Below, in pieces: positions 7,135-13,887 of a stretch of DNA of 18,671 bases. The stretch lies in the NCBI GenBank assembly GCA_025924295.1, contig JAICEG010000037.1:1-18671 (forward strand). The letters run 5' to 3'. A model generated the notes under the pieces. The model made no database searches, had not been told where the DNA came from, and saw only the letters and a list, made by a program, of their open reading frames with translations. The DNA comes from Vicinamibacteria bacterium (GTDB lineage Bacteria; Acidobacteriota; Vicinamibacteria; Vicinamibacterales; UBA2999). Position numbers and translations under genes: made by a program. The first letter of the stretch is position 1; each line of letters begins with the position of its first letter.

Positions 7135-8316
7135 CTAATCCTTTTTCCAGCCCTGCTCGAAGTGCTTCTCCCAGTTCTCCGCCCACGGCCTGCCGAAGTA
7201 GTCGATGTAGCCATCATCCACGGGCGTTAATTGCGTCGGGCGGCCGTCGGGACCGTTCACGATCGTGCTCTGCACGCGGCACTCGACGAAGGTGAACCGC
7301 TGCTCCGGATCGTCCAGCTGTCGCACTCGCTCCCACGGTGTGACGGTGCGAAGCGGACGAGTGAAGGCCTCGGGATCGTAGAAGGTGGTCTCGACGTTGA
7401 TCATCTTGCCGTCCGCGCTCGGGCGAAACACCTCGATGGTCTCCATCTCGTTGCTGAATTCGAACATCGAGTGCGAGAGCGTCCACCCTTGCACGTTCGC
7501 CGTCCACGCGACCAGCGTGTTGCCGTTCCAGAAACCGACCGTCTCTCCGTACCACTGGGGGACCTGCTGGACGTGCTTGCGGCCAACGAGGACCTTGCGG
7601 AGAAGATTGTCGGCAATGCCGGCCAGGAACTGCACCTGATGGGGAGTCACGAGGACCTCGATCGGTCCGCCGAGCGAAGCCTGGGCCCACCAGCGCATGA
7701 ATCCTTCGGGGTAACAAAACGATGCCATCCACTGCGGCGAGTTGGACACGGCCTCGTGGTACGTCATCTGCACCATCCGCTTCTGGTACTCGGGTGTCAG
7801 CAGCGAAAGCATCGTCGCCGTCTGCAGATTGGCGCCCCAGATCCACTGATCCTCGGGTGCGCGACGCTGATAGAAGCCGTCCCACTCGGGCAGCGTCTGG
7901 CGCGTGTGCGTTGTGGGACCGCCCGCCTTTTTCGCTTCGGCCATCAGCGCGCCATAGTGCTCGGCCGCGGTCTTGTAGGGGTACGGGCTGACGATCTTGT
8001 CGACCGGGTAGTCGAGGTCGCAGTTGCCCCAATGCGCGACGCGATTGGCGCGCGTCCACATGTCCGTCAACTGCCGGGGCGTGTTGCAGCGAGCGTAGCG
8101 CTTGTCGGTCCAGGACTGGCGATCCTGGTAGAAGTTCTTGGTCGTGAAGAGATCGACCGGCAGCGGGGTCACGCCTGCCGGAGGCGTTGTGGACGTCGGC
8201 GGCCCCCCGCCTCGTCCGCGCCCTTGCGCGCTCAGTTCTGTCACTGGCGACACCCAGGTGGCAACCAGGGCCGCCAGAGCAAGAGCGATAACGGTGCTGC
8301 TGCGTGCCATTCCCAT
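7135..8316 (-). CDS. Exported protein of unknown function, related to the second domain of the 11364 gene product
   Basis: A 393-residue protein. A signal peptide (hydrophobic residues 8-22, likely cut after LSAQ) is followed by a Gly/Arg/Pro/Thr-rich low-complexity linker to about residue 50. A conserved-looking PLPVDLFTTKNFYQDRQSW segment comes next. The second half carries a LTPEYQKR strand, a VGFWNGNTLVAWT segment and a TIEVFRPSADGKMI...TTFYDPEAFTRP segment. These align in order with LTPLGEQAA, IGRWEGDVLVVDT and FTFDPKTTKLTRSYVAEDPEYLKGQ of the 11364-12518 product, so I regard them as distant paralogues. The function is unknown and I see no catalytic motif. The start has GGAG 9 bases upstream; a second in-frame ATG follows two codons later. 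It is upstream of, and in operon with, the DUF6152 gene at 6646. The 5' leader contains a small GC hairpin (CGGGGC/GCCCCG, 8338-8357). Confidence 0.8.
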   Translation of the reverse strand: MGMARSSTVIALALAALVATWVSPVTELSAQGRGRGGGPPTSTTPPAGVTPLPVDLFTTKNFYQDRQSWTDKRYARCNTPRQLTDMWTRANRVAHWGNCDLDYPVDKIVSPYPYKTAAEHYGALMAEAKKAGGPTTHTRQTLPEWDGFYQRRAPEDQWIWGANLQTATMLSLLTPEYQKRMVQMTYHEAVSNSPQWMASFCYPEGFMRWWAQASLGGPIEVLVTPHQVQFLAGIADNLLRKVLVGRKHVQQVPQWYGETVGFWNGNTLVAWTANVQGWTLSHSMFEFSNEMETIEVFRPSADGKMINVETTFYDPEAFTRPLRTVTPWERVRQLDDPEQRFTFVECRVQSTIVNGPDGRPTQLTPVDDGYIDYFGRPWAENWEKHFEQGWKKD

Positions 8317-8415
8317 CTATGAGTGCTCCTCGTGAGTCGGGGCTCCGCCGTGCCCCGCGCAACCGAGGAATACGCTACCACGCTTGTGAGATGTCAGATG
8401 GGATCTGCGCAACCG

Positions 8416-8466
8416 TAGGCCGGATCTTGCTCTCTACCCGGCGGGTCCAAAGGCAGGACCCGCCCT
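8416..8466. repeat. REP-like palindromic intergenic element, copy 1
   Basis: The core is a perfect 9-base-pair palindrome, GGCGGGTCC (8440-8448) with GGACCCGCC (8456-8464) around a 7-base loop. It is preceded by a degenerate first arm (GGCCGGATCTTGCT). The same order and nearly the same bases recur at 18566-18635, so this is a dispersed element. It abuts the broken end of the permease remnant and supplies that remnant's stop codon. Confidence 0.75.
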
Positions 8467-8631
8467 GCTGGTACCGAAGGACGGTGGCGGGATCCACGCG
8501 AGTGGCGCGCCGGCGCCGAGCGCGAGCCGAATACCGATTTCCTTCGTTCGCTCGCCAACCGCAAACGCGACGACGGCGTGGAGTCCCAACGCCGCCAGCG
8601 CCAGCGCCGTGAAGGCTCGGACTGCCGCTAC
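8434..8631 (-). pseudogene. C-terminal remnant of an FtsX/MacB-like ABC permease (ADOP type)
   Basis: In one minus-strand frame the bases 8628 to about 8506 encode AVRAFTALALAALGLHAVVA followed by FAVGERTKEIGIRLALGA. This matches the signature of the last FtsX domain in MacB-like and acidobacterial duplicated permeases (typically GLYGVxAYxVxxRTxEIGIRxALGA). The frame has no start codon, because an in-frame TAA lies just upstream at 8632-8634. After LALGA the family similarity stops: the frame runs into WIPPPSFGTSR, then through the palindromic repeat to a TAG at 8434-8436. It is a fragment of about 40 recognisable codons from a protein normally around 800 residues, wedged between the P460 gene and the 7135-8316 gene. 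It is non-functional and best read as a scar of a deleted or rearranged transporter gene. Confidence 0.75.
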
Positions 8632-9239
8632 TTAGCGCGTGGTGCCGCCTCGTTCAGCAGGCCGTAGAACTGCGTGAAGACGTTGTCGCGCGCGGCGTGT
8701 TTCACATGGCAGTCGTAGCAACTCGCCTTGGCCTGCGGCGCAGCCGCGGTCCGGTATCCACCCATCATCGGTCCACCGAACCCGTAGTAGGCCCAGCCTT
8801 CCGGCACGCGCCCGCTGTCCTTGACGGCCATTTCGATCATGTGCACGTCAGTGGCGAACTGCCCCTGCCGTGCCGGCAGGGCGTTCGTGCCGATGCCCTG
8901 GAGAATCAGCGCGAGCATGGTGCCCTCGCGAAACTGACCGGTCTCGACGAAATGACGGTATGCCGTCGGCTCCATCAGCGTCGTGTTGAACATCTGATGA
9001 CCTGCGCCACCCTCCGAGTAGCTGAGACCGAGCGACGAGCCCACGAGGATCCATTGCCGATAGTCCGCGGGCAGTTTCAGGTTGCGATCGGCGTCGTATT
9101 GCGGCATGACCGCGCCAGTCGCCGGGACGGGACGCTGTTGCGCGACCAGCGCTGGATGGGTTGCGACAACGGCGACCCAGGCAACCACCGCACAGCTCAA
9201 CATCACTCGACCGATCACGTGCGAAATCGATTGCGTCAC
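8628..9239 (-). CDS. Cytochrome P460-type c-haem protein
   Basis: A 203-residue exported protein. After a signal peptide (hydrophobic residues about 10-30, cut near LVAQQ) comes the P460 pattern: YRQWILVGSSLGLSY, then PTAYRHFVETGQFREGTMLAL, then GWAYYGFGG. A C-terminal haem-binding CYDCH (C174-H178) is followed by HAARDNVFTQFYGLL, which is very typical. Cytochromes P460 carry a covalently bound c-type haem and in some bacteria oxidise hydroxylamine or nitric oxide; many others have no known substrate. The start is taken as GTG at 9239 because GGGAGG lies 6 bases upstream. A longer GTG start at 9272 lacks this and lengthens the signal. It lies 102 bases downstream of the LytTR regulator gene in the same direction, so co-transcription or control by that regulator is plausible but not shown. 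Confidence 0.88.
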   Translation of the reverse strand: MTQSISHVIGRVMLSCAVVAWVAVVATHPALVAQQRPVPATGAVMPQYDADRNLKLPADYRQWILVGSSLGLSYSEGGAGHQMFNTTLMEPTAYRHFVETGQFREGTMLALILQGIGTNALPARQGQFATDVHMIEMAVKDSGRVPEGWAYYGFGGPMMGGYRTAAAPQAKASCYDCHVKHAARDNVFTQFYGLLNEAAPRAK

Positions 9240-9341
9240 GAGATACCTCCCTGCTCGTGATGATTGTGGCACTCACCTCGCCGTTCAAAGGGTCTTGCAG
9301 CCACCGACGCGACGCACCGCTCACAGCCGGCGCAGCGCCGC

Positions 9342-10124
9342 TCACCGCAACCGCGGCGACAGAAGTGCTTCGACCTGCGATCGGCGAGATCGGCTCACGC
9401 CCACCTGCGAACCTTCCGAGAGCACGAGGCACAGGCCGTCGCGCTCCTCGGTCTCCCGAATATGCTGCAGGTTGACGATCGCCATGCGATGCGTGCGCAC
9501 GAACGCCCCTGGATCCAATCGCCCTTCGAGCGACGTCAGCGACGCGCGAACCAGGTGGTTGCCGCGTGTCGAATGAATCGTCACGCAATAGTCCTGCGCT
9601 TCGATCCACACGATCTCTTCGGTGCGCAGCACAACGGCACGATCGCCCTGCTTGATCGAGAGACGCTGAAGGTATTGCGGCGCACCGCCTTCGGGTGAGC
9701 CCGGTTGCAGTTCTGCAGCCATGCCAGCCATCTGGCTGGCCAGTTCCCCGAGGCGACGCTCGCGAACCCGCCGCTTTGCGCGGCCGAGCGCCGCGAGGAA
9801 CCGCTCGTCGGAAAACGGCTTGAGCACGTAGTCGGTCGCCGCGAGATCGAACGCATCGACGGCGTACTGGCTGAACGCCGTGATGAAGACGACCACCGGC
9901 CCACTCTTCTGCAGTTGCTCGGCGAGCTGCAAGCCGCTCAGGCCTGGCATTTCCATGTCGAGAAACACGATGTCTGGTCGCGCTTCGTCAATCATCTGCC
10001 GTGCACGTAATCCGTCGCCGCACTCTGCCGTCGTCGCCACCTCGGGGTCGCGGCGCAGCAGTGACACCGCCACTTCACGCGCAAGCGGCTCGTCGTCCAC
10101 CACCAGTACGTTGAACGTCGTCAT
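9342..10124 (-). CDS. LytTR-family response regulator (LytR/AlgR type)
   Basis: A 260-residue regulator. The receiver domain (about 4-120) has the acidic pair D10/D11, phosphoacceptor D56 in VFLDMEMPG, T82 and K102 in LKPF, all intact. A linker of about 30 residues leads to a LytTR DNA-binding domain (about 150-258) with VWIEAQDYCVTIHSTRGN, LEGRLDPGAFVRTHRMAIVNL and a basic VSRSRRSQVEALL ending. It should bind DNA as a phosphorylation-controlled transcription factor. Its ATG overlaps the stop of the kinase gene by 4 bases (ATGA), so the two are translated together and form a cognate pair. No binding site can be assigned from this window. Targets might include the genes just downstream (P460, DUF6152 unit). 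Confidence 0.95.
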   Translation of the reverse strand: MTTFNVLVVDDEPLAREVAVSLLRRDPEVATTAECGDGLRARQMIDEARPDIVFLDMEMPGLSGLQLAEQLQKSGPVVVFITAFSQYAVDAFDLAATDYVLKPFSDERFLAALGRAKRRVRERRLGELASQMAGMAAELQPGSPEGGAPQYLQRLSIKQGDRAVVLRTEEIVWIEAQDYCVTIHSTRGNHLVRASLTSLEGRLDPGAFVRTHRMAIVNLQHIRETEERDGLCLVLSEGSQVGVSRSRRSQVEALLSPRLR

Positions 10125-11257
10125 CGCCCCGGTTGCTGCCCACTGGCCGATTGCAGCGGCAGCCTGATGTGCGCGATCGTTCCCCCCTCGTCCACGCGTT
10201 CGAGCTGCAGCTGCGCGGCGCCGTTATAAAGGCGCTGCAGCCGCAGCCGGGCGTTGGCCAACCCGGTCCCGGCGTGTTCGGCGAGGTCGAAACCTGGCGG
10301 TAACCCCGCCCCGTCATCCCGCACCCACACATGAAGCTGACCGCGATCGACAGATGCCGTGAGCTCGAGGCGGCATGAACCCGATCGGCGTGCGAACCCG
10401 TGCCTGAACGCGTTCTCGACAACAGGCTGCAGCAGGAACGAGGGTACCTTGCACTGCTCGGACTCCGGTGAGATGTCGTAACGGACGGCGACCCGATCGC
10501 TGAAACGCGTCCGCTGCAACTCGACGTATCGCTTCACGAACGCGGCTTCCTCTGCCAGCGTGGTGGTGTGCTGTCGCCTGCCCTCGACCGTCGCCCGCAG
10601 CAACCCGCTCAGCTCGAGGAGCATCGACAGTGCGCGATCACCCGCCCCCGTGCGAATGAGCGACGCGATTGAATTCAGGCTGTTGAAGAGGAAGTGCGGC
10701 TCGATCTCGAGCCGCAACGCGTCGAGCTGCGCACGCGCGAGATCGGCCTCGAGCTGCGACTCGCGCAGCTCGAGATTCCTCGCCTTCTGGTACGCCGCCA
10801 GCGCGGCGCCACTCAGCAGAAGCAACCCGTAGACGAGCAGATCGACCGGTAGCGAAAACACCTGCAGGATTAGCGCGGCGTCAAACCGAAATATCTGCAC
10901 GGGGACGTACGGCTGCAGCCAGACTGTCGCGATCGATGCCACCAGGGCATGCGCGGCAAAGATTCCGAGACCAGTGGCACCGATGCGCAGCCCTGCGCCA
11001 GCCAGGGAGACCGGGCGATCAGTCAGTCGAGCTCCCAGCCCAACGACGACTGGCGTCGCGGCGGCCCAGACGCTCCATGAACAGATTTGCCACACCGCGA
11101 TACGGGCAAAGGAATGCCCGTGGTCGATCATCGAGAGATAGATCTGAGCCGCAACAGTCAGCCCGATTCCGGTTGTACCGATGACGCCGAAGACCAGCGC
11201 CCACTTGAGCGAGATGGGCCTCGTGTCTCCGGTGGTGTGACTGTCGGCCGAATGCAT
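10121..11257 (-). CDS. LytS-type membrane sensor histidine kinase
   Basis: A 378-residue kinase from the ATG chosen here. Four hydrophobic segments (about residues 18-38, 52-75, 88-112 and 127-155) form a membrane sensor with very short loops. A coiled-coil stretch follows, then the His_kinase phosphoacceptor motif EPHFLFNSLN (H188). The ATPase part has LQPVVENAFRHG (N box), DDGAGLPPG (G1) and GTGLANARLRLQRLY (G2). It should autophosphorylate and pass phosphate to the overlapping LytTR regulator. The sensed signal is unknown. A longer TTG start at 11299 is possible, but the added 14 residues have no membrane character. A weak promoter-like pair TTGCCC-18-TATGCT lies just upstream of the ATG. 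The gene before it ends 64-106 bases away, depending on the start. Confidence 0.93.
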   Translation of the reverse strand: MHSADSHTTGDTRPISLKWALVFGVIGTTGIGLTVAAQIYLSMIDHGHSFARIAVWQICSWSVWAAATPVVVGLGARLTDRPVSLAGAGLRIGATGLGIFAAHALVASIATVWLQPYVPVQIFRFDAALILQVFSLPVDLLVYGLLLLSGAALAAYQKARNLELRESQLEADLARAQLDALRLEIEPHFLFNSLNSIASLIRTGAGDRALSMLLELSGLLRATVEGRRQHTTTLAEEAAFVKRYVELQRTRFSDRVAVRYDISPESEQCKVPSFLLQPVVENAFRHGFARRSGSCRLELTASVDRGQLHVWVRDDGAGLPPGFDLAEHAGTGLANARLRLQRLYNGAAQLQLERVDEGGTIAHIRLPLQSASGQQPGR

Positions 11258-11363
11258 GAGACCGATCGCAGCATAACTGCCCGGGCGGCGGCCGGGCAAC
11301 GTTCCTGCTGCGAATGGTTGCGTGGGTGCTGCGAACGGTGGCCGGCTGCCGCCGACCGAACCG

Positions 11364-12518
11364 CTACTTCTGCTTCGAGAAGTCGACCAGCGTCTGGTCG
11401 CTGCAGTTGTCCTTCGTGAACGGCTGGTCGGCGATGCCGACGGTGTCCGATCCGGTGTACTGCCCCTTCAGGTATTCGGGATCTTCGGCGACGTAGCTGC
11501 GCGTCAGCTTCGTCGTCTTGGGATCGAACGTGAATCGCTCGACCACGTGCAACTTGCTGCCATGGCGAACCGGCGCGGCCAGCACGCCGGGCGCAAAACC
11601 GGCGGTGTCGACGACGAGGACGTCACCTTCCCAACGTCCGATCGAGTGCCCGGCCCGGCTCGGCTTGATGTTCGGCGGATGGGTCTTCATGTTCATGTGA
11701 ACCGTTCGACGAAGGTCCATCTGGCCGTACTGAATGACGATCGTGTCCCGGTTCTGCGTGATGCGGTTGACGGGGCCGTCGAAGGTCCAGTCGAAGATGA
11801 TGCTCGTCGTCTCACAGCGGAACCGGGGATTGTCGTCTCGGGTGAATTTGGCGGCGGCCTGCTCGCCAAGCGGGGTCAGCTCGGTGCCGCCGTAAAGGCG
11901 CGGGCCGGCCGGCTGAGCGCCCCTTCCTCGCGCACCGCCGCGTCGCTCACCCGGCTTGATCTTTTCCAGTTCGCTCAGCGGAACGAGACCGCCACCAGTC
12001 CCACGCGGATCGGCCATGACGACCTGTTCGGGCGCCCAGTCACCAGAGATGTTGGGCTCACCGGTCGGACGACGGGGCTCGCGTGCCCTGGCTGCAAAGG
12101 GCAGCGCACCGCGGACCTCCTTGATGTTCCCACCCTCTCCCTTCACGTACTGCCCATACCGGTCCATGTGACTGCCGTTTGCGAACCGGATGGTGTTCAG
12201 GTAACACGAGTTCTGGTCGGCACGATCGGGCGCCGCCTCGATGGTGACCTGTGTGTTGATCGGGAACAACTCCTTCGTCCATCCCGAGCGTCGGAGTGTG
12301 TGGGCAGAGCGCATCTCGCATCTGTGTTTCGAGACACGACCGTTGGCGTCGGTCACCTCGAAGTAGAGCCACGAATGCGGATTGACGAAGTCGACGCGTG
12401 TGAGCTTGCCCGTGTAGGTCACGGACTTTCCGAGCTCGAAGGTGCCGGGACCGTGATGGGCGGACACCGATACAGCAAACGCGACACACGCGGCAAAGAT
12501 CGCAACCACTCGGAGCAT
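11364..12518 (-). CDS. Two-domain exported protein: DUF6152-like domain plus WGD-type domain of unknown function
   Basis: A 384-residue protein with a signal peptide (residues 1-20, cut after SVSA) that would expose an N-terminal His-His (HHGPGTFELGK). Residues about 21-125 follow the DUF6152 pattern with a TYTGKLTRV strand, VNPHSWLYFEV (His at mature position 28) and a W-T-K-E-L-F-P-I-N-T-Q-V-T-I segment. After an Arg/Pro linker a second domain begins at ISGDW (about 157). It includes a disordered RGGARGRGAQPAG stretch, LTPLGEQAAAKF, IGRWEGDVLVVDTAGF (about 285-300) and ERFTFDPKTTKLTRSYVAEDP. This part resembles the 7135-8316 product. Function is unknown; the fusion suggests that the two families, encoded separately at 6646-8316, act together. 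Start ATG has GGGAG 6 bases upstream. A tandem palindromic repeat lies directly upstream. Confidence 0.82.
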   Translation of the reverse strand: MLRVVAIFAACVAFAVSVSAHHGPGTFELGKSVTYTGKLTRVDFVNPHSWLYFEVTDANGRVSKHRCEMRSAHTLRRSGWTKELFPINTQVTIEAAPDRADQNSCYLNTIRFANGSHMDRYGQYVKGEGGNIKEVRGALPFAARAREPRRPTGEPNISGDWAPEQVVMADPRGTGGGLVPLSELEKIKPGERRGGARGRGAQPAGPRLYGGTELTPLGEQAAAKFTRDDNPRFRCETTSIIFDWTFDGPVNRITQNRDTIVIQYGQMDLRRTVHMNMKTHPPNIKPSRAGHSIGRWEGDVLVVDTAGFAPGVLAAPVRHGSKLHVVERFTFDPKTTKLTRSYVAEDPEYLKGQYTGSDTVGIADQPFTKDNCSDQTLVDFSKQK

Positions 12519-12536
12519 GCCTATCTCCCTCAGCCG

Positions 12537-12584
12537 GTCCGGCTGAAGCCGGACACCAGGTTCGTGGTCCGGCTAAAGCCGGAC
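12537..12584. repeat. Tandem 18-base palindromes, 30-base period
   Basis: Two almost identical perfect stems, GTCCGGCT-GA-AGCCGGAC (12537-12554) and GTCCGGCT-AA-AGCCGGAC (12567-12584), are separated by 12 bases and begin exactly 30 bases apart. They are in the short gap upstream of the ATG at 12518. The shape resembles REP/BIME-type intergenic repeats. They differ in sequence from the element at 8416 and 18566. Confidence 0.7.
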
Positions 12585-12609
12585 ACTACGTGCTCAATTG
12601 TAGGCTGAA

Positions 12610-12637
12610 GCGTCGGGCGGCCAAAGGCGCCCGACGC
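12610..12637 (-). terminator. Strong hairpin after the YtxH-like gene, possible terminator
   Basis: GCGTCGGGCG (12610-12619) is perfectly complementary to CGCCCGACGC (12628-12637) around an 8-base loop. It sits 31 bases beyond the stop of the minus-strand gene ending at 12669. No T-tract follows on that strand, so either termination is inefficient or this is another repeat-type palindrome. Confidence 0.4.
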
Positions 12638-12668
12638 AGTGGCAGGTGCTCGAGACGAGCGTGGCGGG

Positions 12669-13058
12669 CTATTCCGTCGAGCGGTGAGATTCGCTTCGGT
12701 AGCCCGGGCGCACCGCGGAGGGATCCCCCATCTGACGTGAGTCCCTCGCTTCGCGATACGCCTCTTCCCCGTGCTCGCGCGCCTGATGCATCGCACCCTC
12801 GGCGCGTTCCCACCCGGTGGCAATCGCCGACTTCACGCGCTCAGACTGCTCACGCCAGGTTTCACGCCCGCGCTGCATTGCATCACGGCCGAAGTCGTTG
12901 CCCCGCCGTTTGAGGTACGCACGCGTATCGCGGCCGCTGGCCGGCGCCAGAATCAGTGCTGCCGCTGCACCAATCGCTGCACCAACCACGAAGGCAGACA
13001 ACGACCCCGCGCCGTAGTGAGAACCGTTGTATTCACCTGTTTCAGTGTACGTGTTCAT
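12669..13058 (-). CDS. YtxH-like small membrane protein
   Basis: A 129-residue protein. The centre of the N-terminal part is a Gly/Ala-rich hydrophobic segment (about 19-40, AFVVGAAIGAAAALILAP) followed at once by SGRDTRAYLKRR, the arrangement of YtxH-domain proteins (membrane segment, then AP-S-G-K/R-x-T-R). The remainder is highly charged and probably helical, rich in Arg, Glu and Gln, ending in a polar tail. YtxH-type genes are often induced by general stress, but no biochemical role is established. The start ATG has GGGGG 7 bases upstream. The lmo0937-like gene lies 89 bases upstream in the same direction, so the two may share a transcript. Confidence 0.75.
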   Translation of the reverse strand: MNTYTETGEYNGSHYGAGSLSAFVVGAAIGAAAALILAPASGRDTRAYLKRRGNDFGRDAMQRGRETWREQSERVKSAIATGWERAEGAMHQAREHGEEAYREARDSRQMGDPSAVRPGYRSESHRSTE

Positions 13059-13147
13059 GGAATTCCCCCTTCTTCCCCTCGCGCGACGCTACGCACGCCG
13101 GAACCAGACGGCTCCAGACGCGCGCGGCGTCTCGATCGAGGGCCCTG

Positions 13148-13297
13148 TCACACGGCTCGTCTGCCCGAGATGAGCTGCACCAGCACGGCGACGACCGCGA
13201 GCACGAGCAGCAGGTGGATGAATCCACCCAGCGTGTACGAGCTGACGACTCCCAGCAGCCACAGCACTAACAACACAACAAAGAGTGTCCACAGCAT
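13148..13297 (-). CDS. lmo0937-family small membrane protein
   Basis: A 49-residue protein made almost entirely of two hydrophobic segments (about 3-20 and 27-43) joined by SSYTLGGFIH, and ending QLISGRRAV. The beginning MLWTLFVVLLVLWLLG and the central YTLGG-IH are the hallmarks of the lmo0937 family. The start at 13297 is chosen because the family begins MLWT and a GTGAG lies 7 bases upstream; an ATG two codons earlier (13303) is also possible. Homologues in other bacteria are frequently stress-associated, without known mechanism. It is followed by the YtxH-like gene in the same direction and is divergent from the 73-residue membrane protein gene at 13616. Confidence 0.8.
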   Translation of the reverse strand: MLWTLFVVLLVLWLLGVVSSYTLGGFIHLLLVLAVVAVLVQLISGRRAV

Positions 13298-13615
13298 GGT
13301 CATACTCACATCGGTCGAACTCAACACGCGATGACGAGCAGCGCGACGGAACCGTCGACCATGTCGGTCCGTACCGCGTGACTGAGCACGTGTCGTGCCA
13401 TGCCATGGCCGGGCCGCTTCGGAACCGAACCCTCCGAGTTTCCACCGATTTCGTTGTAAGAGTTGCAGCTGAGGCAGCACATCCTGCACACCTCATCAGC
13501 GCTCCACCCCCGAATGAGATCAGCTTCCAACTGAGTTGCGCTACGTCAACGGTGAGGGCACGAAACGTGCTCTGGGCTACTCCGCGTTGAGAAGTGACTA
13601 CTGGAAGGAGCACGC
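13298..13615. other. Divergent intergenic region, no gene recognised
   Basis: These 318 bases separate the lmo0937-like gene (minus) from the 73-residue membrane protein gene (plus) and should hold both promoters. Open frames exist on the minus strand (for example 13321-13530, with a Cys-rich CRMCCLSC stretch). They lack a convincing ribosome site and resemble no family I know. I see no clear -35/-10 pair. Confidence 0.5.
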
Positions 13616-13837
13616 ATGAGAGGGTTGCTCGGCCTCGGCATCGTCCTGTTGATCGTGGGGCTCGCGATTCTTGCGCTACCGGCCATCACCTACACGGATA
13701 GGGAGACGGCAGTGGACATCGGTCCCATCGAAGTGGAGACAGAGAGAGAGAAGCAGATCGCGCTTCCTCCCATCCTCGGGATCGCCACCGCGGCGGCTGG
13801 CGTCGCGCTCATCGTGGTCGGTCGTCGTCGCGCGTAG
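13616..13837 (+). CDS. Small two-segment membrane protein of unknown function
   Basis: A 73-residue protein with hydrophobic segments at about 3-22 and 51-68 flanking a polar loop: ITYTDRETAVDIGPIEVETERE, then KQIALPPILG. It ends in GRRRA, so the loop and tail probably sit on opposite sides of the membrane-embedded parts. The ITYTxRETxVDIGPxEV...PPILG pattern is familiar from uncharacterised membrane proteins of several phyla, but I cannot name a function. GGAAGGAG lies 5 bases before the ATG, a strong ribosome site. The orphan response regulator begins 50 bases downstream and the AsmA-like gene follows, so the three may form one operon. Confidence 0.78.
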   Translation: MRGLLGLGIVLLIVGLAILALPAITYTDRETAVDIGPIEVETEREKQIALPPILGIATAAAGVALIVVGRRRA

Positions 13838-13887
13838 CAACGGCAACGCAGTCAGGCACCTGCAATCGGCACCAGACGGAGGTGAAC

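Noticed and set aside
7231..8322. Plus-strand open frame of 363 codons
   Set aside because: Antisense of the 393-residue exported protein, which has a signal peptide, a ribosome site and a paralogue in the window.
9240..9272. Longer GTG start for the P460 gene
   Set aside because: The strong GGGAGG lies inside this extension, 6 bases before the GTG at 9239.
11258..11299. Longer TTG start for the histidine kinase
   Set aside because: The added residues are unlike a membrane sensor, and the inner ATG is a better start codon. The ribosome site is not decisive for either, so this is a preference, not a proof.
12537..12584. CRISPR-like repeats
   Set aside because: There are only two copies, each a self-palindrome with a 12-base gap, and no cas genes nearby.
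11322..12608. Plus-strand open frame of 428 codons
   Set aside because: Antisense of the DUF6152 fusion gene. It also reads through the palindromic repeats, as real genes rarely do.
13321..13530. Small minus-strand frame with CRMCCLSC, a possible metal-binding peptide
   Set aside because: No convincing ribosome site, no known family, and it lies in a divergent promoter region. Four cysteines in 69 codons could be chance.
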